A stretch of 64,000 nt of DNA. It comes from Schaalia odontolytica. GTDB taxonomy: Bacteria > Actinomycetota > Actinomycetes > Actinomycetales > Actinomycetaceae. The notes beneath the pieces were generated by a model. It did not search any database, was not told the DNA's origin, and saw only the letters and a list, made by a program, of their open reading frames with translations. Location of the stretch: positions 1,426,001 to 1,490,000 of the forward strand of contig NZ_CP046315.1 of NCBI RefSeq assembly GCF_009730335.1. The letters run 5' to 3'. This document shows, in pieces, positions 57,749 to 64,000 of this stretch. The position numbers were made by a program, and so were the translations under genes. Each line of letters starts with the position of its first letter. The first letter of the stretch is position 1.

Positions 57749-59083
57749 TTATTGCGCGTCTGCACCACTTTGCTGATCAGCGGGCTCCGCCTTCACAACC
57801 TTTCCCGACACTGGATCGACGCGCACGCGAAGGTCGGTTACTTGGGGCTCCGAGCGCTTCTCACACGTTCCAGCTCGACATGTTTCCGACGTGAGGACCG
57901 TCAACGTTGCACTGACATCGATGGCTCCCGGCTCACACGCTAAAACGGACACATCATCGATCCGTGAGGACAACTGCGAGACGCGCACTCCGTCGCTTTG
58001 CATCATTGCGATGCGTTCCTTGTCTTGATCAAGCAGCTCGCCACCGAGAACGCTCTCAAGAGGCGTCGGGTCACCGGCGACCACTGCGTCGTCGCGCGTG
58101 CGGATCGCACGATTGATCGTTTCTGACAGGGCGGAAACGTCGCATGGACTACCGGACGACTGCTCAAGGGACTGTGAGGGATCGCTGTCAACCGATGTCT
58201 CCGATTGGTCGTCGCTCGGACCGCTACCCAAGAAGCCGTAGGCCATAATGGATACACCTGCGATGATCGCCATCAGCCCCATAGCGAGGACGCCGAGCGC
58301 TCGGCGCCGGCCGCGCTGCGCTTCCTGTCTCCCGCCACGCACATTCTGCGGTGTCGACGCAGCCGGGCGCTCGGACTGCCTATCTCTGAGGGTATCTTCG
58401 CGCAGTGCCGCAGCGCGCAAGTCTGCGATGACGCGCTCGGGATCCACGGGCTCACGCGAAATAGGGTGCTCGACGGGATCGTTAACAACGGGCGTCGCGT
58501 CTGCAAGACAATCGTTAGGCTCATCGAACCCGAGCTCAGCCAGGGCCTCGTCCATGTGCAGAATCTGCGCGAGCTGACGCAGGCACGCACGATCGGCCTG
58601 CGGCCCGCTGCGTCCTTGACTCCACCCCGGCGTTCCGTCGTCCTCTCCCAACTCGTCGATGAGATCGATGATGACCGCGCGCCCAGATGGTGTCACGATG
58701 ATGTTGGAGGGCGTTAAATCCCCATGGACGATTCCAGCGCTGTGCAGGGCACTGACCCCGGCAGCAATTCCTTCGATGATCTGGCGTCTTGTCGCGATGG
58801 GGCGCAAGTCGGGCGAGCCAATTTCCGCGTCGAGGGGACGTCCTGCCACATAGTCGTAAACGATTGCCCAGCGGCCGTCATCTGATCGCGCAACGTCGCG
58901 CAAGGCGACAACGTGTCGCGACGTGATCGACGCCCACGCCTTCCACCGATCGAGGCAGCGCTCTCCATCTCCGGCGGCGCGCAGCGACAACAGCGCCTCA
59001 CCCGCATTCGTGCGCGTACGCCACACGGGGCCTGTCGCCCCGATATGGAAGATTTGGCCAATGTCGTAACCGCCAATGTTCAT
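57749..59083 (-). CDS. Membrane-anchored Ser/Thr protein kinase-like protein (probable pseudokinase)
   Basis: 444 aa. Cytoplasmic kinase-like domain (about residues 6-180), juxtamembrane linker, one TM helix (about 263-285) and an external domain with several Cys (about 310-444). The catalytic loop is HGDLTPSN (120-127), keeping Asp and Asn, but the VAxK Lys is missing (LLSLRA), DFG reads DLI (140-142) and the Gly-loop is IGATGPV. Probably a regulatory pseudokinase. ATG 59083 is used; TTG 59098 is the longest alternative. Confidence 0.75.
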   Translation of the reverse strand: MNIGGYDIGQIFHIGATGPVWRTRTNAGEALLSLRAAGDGERCLDRWKAWASITSRHVVALRDVARSDDGRWAIVYDYVAGRPLDAEIGSPDLRPIATRRQIIEGIAAGVSALHSAGIVHGDLTPSNIIVTPSGRAVIIDLIDELGEDDGTPGWSQGRSGPQADRACLRQLAQILHMDEALAELGFDEPNDCLADATPVVNDPVEHPISREPVDPERVIADLRAAALREDTLRDRQSERPAASTPQNVRGGRQEAQRGRRRALGVLAMGLMAIIAGVSIMAYGFLGSGPSDDQSETSVDSDPSQSLEQSSGSPCDVSALSETINRAIRTRDDAVVAGDPTPLESVLGGELLDQDKERIAMMQSDGVRVSQLSSRIDDVSVLACEPGAIDVSATLTVLTSETCRAGTCEKRSEPQVTDLRVRVDPVSGKVVKAEPADQQSGADAQ

Positions 59084-59188
59084 ATCGACATTGTCCAAAG
59101 CTAACCAATGTGATGCAACTCATTTCACAAAGTGCCTGATCGGACGGGTGGACTTTTGATCATCAATTGCACGTACAATAATGAGGCT

Positions 59189-59881
59189 ATGAGTGAATCG
59201 AATCCCCCCGGCAAGAGGCGCTTCTATCAGAACGTCCTCGACGCGTACCGACTGACCAAACGCACCTACCCAGCACTTCCGTGGATGCTTCTCGGAACAG
59301 TCGCAGCGGTGATCGCCGTCTTCGTGCTGGTAGCCTGGCTGACCAACATGTCGCTTATTGGCTGGCTTGTCGTCGGCATCATGGGCTCGTTCACCGCAGC
59401 CCTTGCGCTGCTGAGCATTCTGACGCGCCGCGCTCTGTACTCGCAGGTTGAGGATACGGCGGGTGCCGTGAAGGTTGCACTGTCCCAGATTCAGCGAGGC
59501 TGGGTGATTCCCGAGCAGCCCGTCGCATACACCCGTGAGCAGGACCTCGTGTGGCGCATTGTTGGCCGCGCCGGCGTCGTTCTCATCTCCGAGGGCCCCG
59601 CGTCACGCGTCCGCCCCCTCCTCCAGGCCGAGACAAAGCGCGTCACCAGGGTCATGCGCAACGTTCCCGTTCACCAGATCCAGGTGGGTCACGATGACGG
59701 GCAGATCGCCCTGAAGGATCTGCAGCGCGAGCTGCGCAAGCTGAAGAACGTGCTGACCCCCGAGGAAGTTCCCCAGGTCTCGGCACGTATCAACGCTCTC
59801 CGTTCGGGCGAGCCTCCCATTCCGAAGGGCATCGATCCTTTTCGCGCCAAGCCGTCACGCCGCGCACTTCGCGGCAACTGA
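59189..59881 (+). CDS. DUF4191 membrane protein
   Basis: 230 aa. Two TM helices (LPWMLLGTVAAVIAVFVLVAWL and SLIGWLVVGIMGSFTAALALL) followed by a cytoplasmic domain of about 150 aa with RRALYSQVEDTAGAVKVALS and QDLVWRIVGRAGVVLISEGP, the actinobacterial DUF4191 pattern. No known activity; homologues usually lie near lipoic acid or glutamine synthetase genes. ATG 59189 has GAGG five nt upstream, with TACAAT before that. Confidence 0.88.
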   Translation: MSESNPPGKRRFYQNVLDAYRLTKRTYPALPWMLLGTVAAVIAVFVLVAWLTNMSLIGWLVVGIMGSFTAALALLSILTRRALYSQVEDTAGAVKVALSQIQRGWVIPEQPVAYTREQDLVWRIVGRAGVVLISEGPASRVRPLLQAETKRVTRVMRNVPVHQIQVGHDDGQIALKDLQRELRKLKNVLTPEEVPQVSARINALRSGEPPIPKGIDPFRAKPSRRALRGN

Positions 59882-59950
59882 ACCTCTCAAGTGGGCAAGC
59901 ACCGTGTGCTTGCCCACTTGTGTATCCACGATCCGAGACTCATTCGACAT

Positions 59951-59975
59951 GCATAGTATGCACATGCTTGCATAT
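59951..59975. promoter_or_regulatory. Shared palindromic element upstream of first binding-protein gene
   Basis: GCATAGTATGC (59951-59961), seven nt, then TGCATAT (59969-59975). The same arrangement occurs before the second binding-protein gene. Lies 71 nt before the ATG. Confidence 0.6.
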
Positions 59976-60021
59976 TCAGTACGCGACATCGTTCGAATCA
60001 CGGATACTGAGGAACATAATC

Positions 60022-60957
60022 ATGCACACCAAGAAGATTCTCGCCATGCTCACTCTGGCCAGTACCGCGACCGCAATGGCCGCATGCGCAGACCCCACGA
60101 CGAGCACGAGTACCGCAGACACGACGACGGGGGCAGCCACATCAACCACCTCACACTACGACATCTCATCAATCCCAACCGTCGACGAGATTGCAGCGCT
60201 CGTTCCCGACGGCATTAAGAAGCGGGGCACCCTGCGTAACGGAGCCTCTACCGGATATGCGCCTGCCGAATACATGGATGCTGATGGACAGACTCCCATT
60301 GGCTATGACATTGACATTAACAAGGCGCTCGCCAAGGTCATGGGTCTGAAAGCCGGAGAAACGAAGCACTCCGAATTCCCCACGATCATCCCTGCTCTCG
60401 GCACGAAGTTCGACGTGGGCATCTCATCGTTCACCATTACCTCCGAGCGTGAGCAGCAAGTCAACATGGTGTCTTACCTGAACGTCGGATCCGCATGGGG
60501 CGTCGCTGCTGGCAATCCGAAGAATTTTGACCCGTCTAACCCGTGCGGCGCGACTATTGCGGTTCAGACCGGCACGGCTCAGGAAGAATACGCGGCCACG
60601 CTCTCTGACGAGTGTGTTGCAGCCGGCAAGGAAAAGATCACCGTCATGCCTCACGAGCTACAGACGGACATCGCCACCAAACTGACTGGCGGCCAGTATG
60701 ACGCGACCCTCGCGGACTCGACAGTCATTGGCTACACGAGCTCGCAGTCTGCCGGCAAGATCGAGCAGCTTGGCGACACGTTTGAGTCAGCCCCTCAGGG
60801 CGTGGCGGTCGCAAAGGATGATGCGCAGCTTGCTGAGGCGGTCCAGAAGGCTATGCAGTACCTGATGGACAACGGCTACCTCAACGACATTCTGGCGTCC
60901 TACGGCGCCGAGAATGCAGCACTGACGACAGCTACACTCAACCCGACCGTCGACTAA
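60022..60957 (+). CDS. Amino-acid-type ABC transporter substrate-binding lipoprotein (copy 1)
   Basis: 311 aa. Lipoprotein signal with lipobox AMAAC (Cys22), a Thr/Ser-rich linker, then a family-3 binding domain (GTLRNGASTGYAPAEYMD, GYDIDINKALAKVMG, FDVGISSFTITSEREQQ, ADSTVIGYTSSQSAGK). Probably binds a polar amino acid. About 70% identical to copy 2 by eye. ATG 60022 follows TGAGGAA. The transporter permease and ATPase lie downstream after copy 2. Confidence 0.88.
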   Translation: MHTKKILAMLTLASTATAMAACADPTTSTSTADTTTGAATSTTSHYDISSIPTVDEIAALVPDGIKKRGTLRNGASTGYAPAEYMDADGQTPIGYDIDINKALAKVMGLKAGETKHSEFPTIIPALGTKFDVGISSFTITSEREQQVNMVSYLNVGSAWGVAAGNPKNFDPSNPCGATIAVQTGTAQEEYAATLSDECVAAGKEKITVMPHELQTDIATKLTGGQYDATLADSTVIGYTSSQSAGKIEQLGDTFESAPQGVAVAKDDAQLAEAVQKAMQYLMDNGYLNDILASYGAENAALTTATLNPTVD

Positions 60958-60972
60958 CCCGGGACATGTTAC

Positions 60973-60997
60973 GCATAATATGCATTTAGATGCATAT
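60973..60997. promoter_or_regulatory. Shared palindromic element upstream of second binding-protein gene
   Basis: GCATAATATGC (60973-60983), seven nt, then TGCATAT (60991-60997), the same layout as before copy 1. A further GCATAAT follows at 61002-61008 and may be the -10. Lies 81 nt before the ATG. Confidence 0.6.
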
Positions 60998-61053
60998 GGG
61001 TGCATAATGGTAGCAATCACGAGCCACGGCCCACTCCCATCGGAAGGCAGATC

Positions 61054-61998
61054 ATGACCATCTCGAAGGCACACGCCCTCATCGTCCTCGCAGCCGCAGC
61101 TGCTCTCCCTCTCGCCGCCTGCGCGGATCCGACGTCGACCAGCTCGTCGACCAGCGAATCTGAGAGCACCTCGGCCGCGGCAACCACGGCCTCGTACGAC
61201 GTGTCGAAGATCCCGACCGTCGACGAAATCGCTGCCCTGGTTCCCGACGAAGTCAAGGAGCGAGGTACGCTGCGAAACGGCGCCTCCGCCGACTATGCGC
61301 CCGCGGAGTTCCTCGGTGACGATTTGCAGACCCCTCAGGGATACGATGTCGACATCAACAAGGCGCTCGCCAAGGTCATGGGTCTGAACGAGGGAACCAC
61401 GAACCACGCTGAGTTCCCGACCATTATTCCGGCGCTGGGCACCAAGTTCGACGTGGGTATCTCCTCCTTCACGATCACCTCCGAACGCGAGGAGCAGGCA
61501 AACCTCATTTCCTACGTTGAGGTGGGCTCCGCCTACGGCGTCGCTGCTGGCAACCCGAAGAATTTCGATCCGACCGACCCGTGTGGCAAGACGATCGGCG
61601 TTCAGACCGGCACTGCGCAGGAGGACTACGCAACCGAGCTGTCGGAGCAGTGCGTGGCCGACGGCAAGGACAAGATCACGATCATGCCGCATGACCTGCA
61701 GACCGACATCGCGACGAAGGTCATCGGCGGCCAGTACGACGCCACCTTTGCTGACTCGACTGTCATCGGCTACACCGCAAATCTCTCGAGCGGCAAGATC
61801 GAGCAGGTCGGCGACGTCGTCGAGTCTGCGCCGCAGGGCGTAGCTGTCAATAAGAACGACGAGCAGCTGACCCAGGCCATCCAGAAGGCCATGCAGTACC
61901 TGATGGACAACGGCTACCTCAAGGACATCCTGACCACCTATGGCGCTCAGGACGCAGCGCTGACCACCGCCGAGCTGAACCCGGCGACGAACGACTGA
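61054..61998 (+). CDS. Amino-acid-type ABC transporter substrate-binding lipoprotein (copy 2)
   Basis: 314 aa, paralogue of copy 1 with lipobox LAAC (Cys23) and the same domain order (GASADYAPAEFLGDDLQ, GYDVDINKALAKVMGLN, FDVGISSFTITSEREEQ). It is 7 nt before the permease gene, so this copy is the direct operon partner. Differences cluster in the linker and a few binding-site-adjacent loops, so ligand preference may differ from copy 1. ATG 61054 has GGAAGG nine nt upstream. Confidence 0.9.
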   Translation: MTISKAHALIVLAAAAALPLAACADPTSTSSSTSESESTSAAATTASYDVSKIPTVDEIAALVPDEVKERGTLRNGASADYAPAEFLGDDLQTPQGYDVDINKALAKVMGLNEGTTNHAEFPTIIPALGTKFDVGISSFTITSEREEQANLISYVEVGSAYGVAAGNPKNFDPTDPCGKTIGVQTGTAQEDYATELSEQCVADGKDKITIMPHDLQTDIATKVIGGQYDATFADSTVIGYTANLSSGKIEQVGDVVESAPQGVAVNKNDEQLTQAIQKAMQYLMDNGYLKDILTTYGAQDAALTTAELNPATND

Positions 61999-62005
61999 GG
62001 ATCTC

Positions 62006-62968
62006 ATGGCAACCATCAAAGACGGCGTTGAGCTGATCGACGCGAAACCAGTCCCCCGCCCAGGGAGGTGGGCGAGTGCAATCGTCGCGGCAATCCTTGC
62101 GGCAATGGTCGCGCACGCGCTGGTGACAAACGCAAACTTCCAGTGGCAGGTGGTGTCCCAGTGGCTGTTCTCGCGTTCGATCTTGCAGGGTGTGCTCTTC
62201 ACGATCATCCTGACGATCCTCGCGATGGTGGTGGGCACCGCTCTCGCCATCACGATGGCGATCATGCGTCAGTCCGTAAACCCGGTCCTGCGCTGGGTGG
62301 CGATGGCCTACATTTGGTTCTTCCGTGGAACCCCTATCTACACGCAGTTGATTTTCTGGTCGCTGCTGCCCACGCTCTACCCGAAGCTCTCCTTCGGTGT
62401 GCCCTTCCTCGGCTCACTGTGGGGATGGGAGCTGACGTTTGATACGGCAACCTACTTCACCCCATTCTGGATGGCTTTCATCGGCTTGGGCCTGAACGAA
62501 GGCGCGTACCTCGCGGAAATCATGCGCGCAGGCCTGCTGAGCGTCCCGAAGGGCCAGTGGGAGGCCGCCACCGCGCTGGGAATGCCACGCGGAACGATCT
62601 TCCGCCGTATCATCCTGCCCCAGGCAATGCGTGTGATTGTGCCGCCGATCGGCAACGAGACAATTTCGATGCTGAAGACGACCTCCCTGGTCTCGGCGAT
62701 CCCCTTCACCCTCGAACTCACGTTCATTGCGCGTCAGCGTGGACAGGCGACGTTCGCTCCCGTGCCGCTCCTGATCGCGGCTGCGATTTGGTACCTCGTC
62801 ATCACGAGTCTCCTGATGTGGATTCAGTCCTTCATCGAGAAGTACTACGGCAAGGGCTTCGAGCGCCGCGACAACGCCGGCGCCCACTCCCCCGCCACGT
62901 CATCTTCTTCCCATGAGGATGACGAGGACAAGGGCACCAAGCTCAAGTTTTTGGATGTGACACCATGA
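62006..62968 (+). CDS. Amino-acid ABC transporter permease
   Basis: 320 aa, five or more TM helices. The EAA loop [20 protein letters not shown] and the following [19 protein letters not shown] mark a HisMQ-type permease. A charged C-terminal tail (about 35 residues) is cytoplasmic. Overlaps the ATPase gene by 4 nt. As the only permease it probably acts as a homodimer. Confidence 0.92.
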   Translation: MATIKDGVELIDAKPVPRPGRWASAIVAAILAAMVAHALVTNANFQWQVVSQWLFSRSILQGVLFTIILTILAMVVGTALAITMAIMRQSVNPVLRWVAMAYIWFFRGTPIYTQLIFWSLLPTLYPKLSFGVPFLGSLWGWELTFDTATYFTPFWMAFIGLGLNEGAYLAEIMRAGLLSVPKGQWEAATALGMPRGTIFRRIILPQAMRVIVPPIGNETISMLKTTSLVSAIPFTLELTFIARQRGQATFAPVPLLIAAAIWYLVITSLLMWIQSFIEKYYGKGFERRDNAGAHSPATSSSSHEDDEDKGTKLKFLDVTP

Positions 62969-63738
62969 CGACCACGACGCCCATGGTCTCCGTTCGCGGA
63001 GTCCACAAGTTCTTTGGTGACCTGCACGTCCTGCAGGGCATCGACCTGGATATCGCTTCCGGCGAGGTCTGCGTCATCCTTGGCCCCTCTGGTTCGGGCA
63101 AGTCGACGCTCCTGCGATGCCTGAACATGCTCGAGGACATTAGCGCCGGCCGCGTGTACGTCGACGGTGAGCTGCTCGGCTACCGTGAGGACGAGGACGG
63201 CGTGCTGCACGAGCGCCACGATAAGGAGATCGCTGCTCAGCGTTCTCGTATTGGCATGGTGTTCCAGCGATTCAATCTCTTCCCGCACAAGACCGCGCTG
63301 GAGAACGTCATGGAGGCCCCCGTTCAGGTCCTCAAGCGTTCGAAGATCGAAGCGCGCACCCAGGCTCTCGAGCTGCTTGACCGCGTCGGTCTGGCTGATC
63401 GCGCGGACCATTATCCGGCGGAGCTTTCGGGTGGTCAGCAGCAGCGAGTAGCCATCGCCCGTGCGCTCGCCATGGATCCGGAGATCATGCTCTTTGATGA
63501 GCCGACCTCAGCGCTCGATCCCGAGCTCGTCGGTGAGGTGCTCCAGGTCATGCAGGACTTGGCCGCATCGGGCATGACGATGGCGGTTGTCACACACGAG
63601 ATCGGGTTCGCCCGCGAAGTCGCCAACCAGGTTGTTTTTATGGATGGTGGCGTGATCGTCGAGGCCGGAGCTCCCTCCGAGGTCATCGATAACCCGAAGT
63701 CTGAGCGAACCAAGGAGTTCTTCTCCAAGGTTCTGTGA
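62965..63738 (+). CDS. Amino-acid ABC transporter ATP-binding protein
   Basis: 257 aa, GlnQ/HisP type. Walker [16 protein letters not shown], signature [15 protein letters not shown] and Walker [15 protein letters not shown] are complete, with the switch His in VVTHEIGFA. Drives uptake by the permease and the two lipoproteins. Confidence 0.95.
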   Translation: MTTTTPMVSVRGVHKFFGDLHVLQGIDLDIASGEVCVILGPSGSGKSTLLRCLNMLEDISAGRVYVDGELLGYREDEDGVLHERHDKEIAAQRSRIGMVFQRFNLFPHKTALENVMEAPVQVLKRSKIEARTQALELLDRVGLADRADHYPAELSGGQQQRVAIARALAMDPEIMLFDEPTSALDPELVGEVLQVMQDLAASGMTMAVVTHEIGFAREVANQVVFMDGGVIVEAGAPSEVIDNPKSERTKEFFSKVL

Positions 63739-63751
63739 GCTTCTGATGACG

Positions 63752-63783
63752 AGGCCGGGGCTGGCGTGTTCCAGTCCCGGCCT
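63752..63783. terminator. Terminator after the ABC transporter operon
   Basis: AGGCCGGGGCTGG (63752-63764) pairs with CCAGTCCCGGCCT (63771-63783), a 13-bp stem with one G-T pair, followed by TTG. Lies between convergent genes. Confidence 0.8.
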
Positions 63784-63820
63784 TTGTCGTACCTGTCGCG
63801 AAACGACCGAGGTATCGTCG

Positions 63821-64000
63821 TCAGGTGAGCGTAACGAGATCCAGGTAGCTATCGTCCCACAGGTCCTCATCGGCGTCAGGCAACAGCAGGACACGCTCGG
63901 GGTTAAGTGCCGTGACAGCCCCGGGATCGTGCGTGACGAGGATGACGGCGCCCTCGTAGTCACGGAGGGCCGCGAGGATCTCTTCTCGCGAGGCGGGGTC
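63821..64000 (-). CDS. ABC-F type ATPase, C-terminal fragment (partial)
   Basis: The last 59 residues of a gene that continues past the window edge. They read DPASREEILAALRDYEGAVI then LVTHDPGAVTALNPERVLLLP, the D-loop/switch-His end of an ATPase of the ABC-F (EttA/Uup) kind, ending at TGA 63821. Walker A and signature lie outside the window, so the exact protein is not identifiable. Confidence 0.75.
   Translation of the reverse strand, partial: DPASREEILAALRDYEGAVILVTHDPGAVTALNPERVLLLPDADEDLWDDSYLDLVTLT

Noticed and set aside
60787-62265. 492-aa minus-strand ORF over the binding-protein genes
   Set aside because: Antisense shadow crossing two genes and their regulatory regions.

Overview
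The window is a 64 kb stretch of a high-GC actinobacterial chromosome. Pup/PafA/Dop/ARC pupylation genes, mIHF, an actinobacterial-type PriA without helicase motifs, a DUF4191 protein, SOS boxes of the GAAC-N4-GTTC type and many leaderless-looking genes all point to Actinomycetota. My best guess is an Actinomycetaceae member (Actinomyces/Schaalia type), inferred from gene content and not proven. Most of the window is ordinary, dense housekeeping DNA, with many ATGA start/stop overlaps.

Layout. 0-17 kb (minus strand): a long co-directional array reading pyrR-pyrB-pyrC-carA-carB-pyrF (pyrimidine synthesis, with a PyrR-type RNA-binding loop before pyrR), then mihF-gmk-rpoZ-coaBC-metK-VKOR-priA-fmt-rsmB. 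17-20.6 kb: a LacI regulator converges on an inositol-monophosphatase-like gene and an organophosphate-type MFS transporter. The transporter promoter carries a LacI-type operator inside its -35/-10 spacer. 20.7-25 kb: accessory region. It holds a DUF2249 gene behind two CsoR/CstR-like operators, a lipoprotein plus a permuted papain-like secreted enzyme whose best start codon is ACG, an AT-rich patch, and a run of small decaying genes. 25-30 kb (minus): aroC-aroK-aroB-aroK-like-efp-nusB, where NusB has a 170-residue low-complexity tail. 30-37 kb (minus): trmI-arc-dop-pup-pafA-fkbp, a complete pupylation operon with no prcBA proteasome genes and an ARC lacking the usual C-terminal docking tail.

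37-42 kb: Fe-S PD-(D/E)XK nuclease, an AKR-like protein lacking its catalytic tetrad, an acidic protein, an FAD oxidoreductase, a PRA-PH/MazG-like protein, a DsbA-like protein, tRNA-Leu(GAG), a MarR regulator and a HAD phosphatase. 43-53 kb: the SOS mutasome (dnaE2, imuA', imuB) with two almost identical LexA boxes. A zinc alcohol dehydrogenase and a SWIM-SNF2 helicase lie between its parts. 52.7-58 kb: YbhB, TrmL, a membrane protein, then lpd-sucB (E3 and a two-lipoyl E2 of a 2-oxoacid dehydrogenase). 57.7-64 kb: a membrane pseudokinase, DUF4191, an amino-acid-type ABC transporter with two paralogous binding lipoproteins that share a duplicated upstream element, and the 3' end of an ABC ATPase gene cut by the window edge.

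The most unusual items are the duplicated GCATANTATGC-N7-TGCATAT element before both binding proteins, the CsoR/CstR-like operators before DUF2249, the proteasome-less pupylation operon, the SOS mutasome, and the accessory patch at 21-25 kb.
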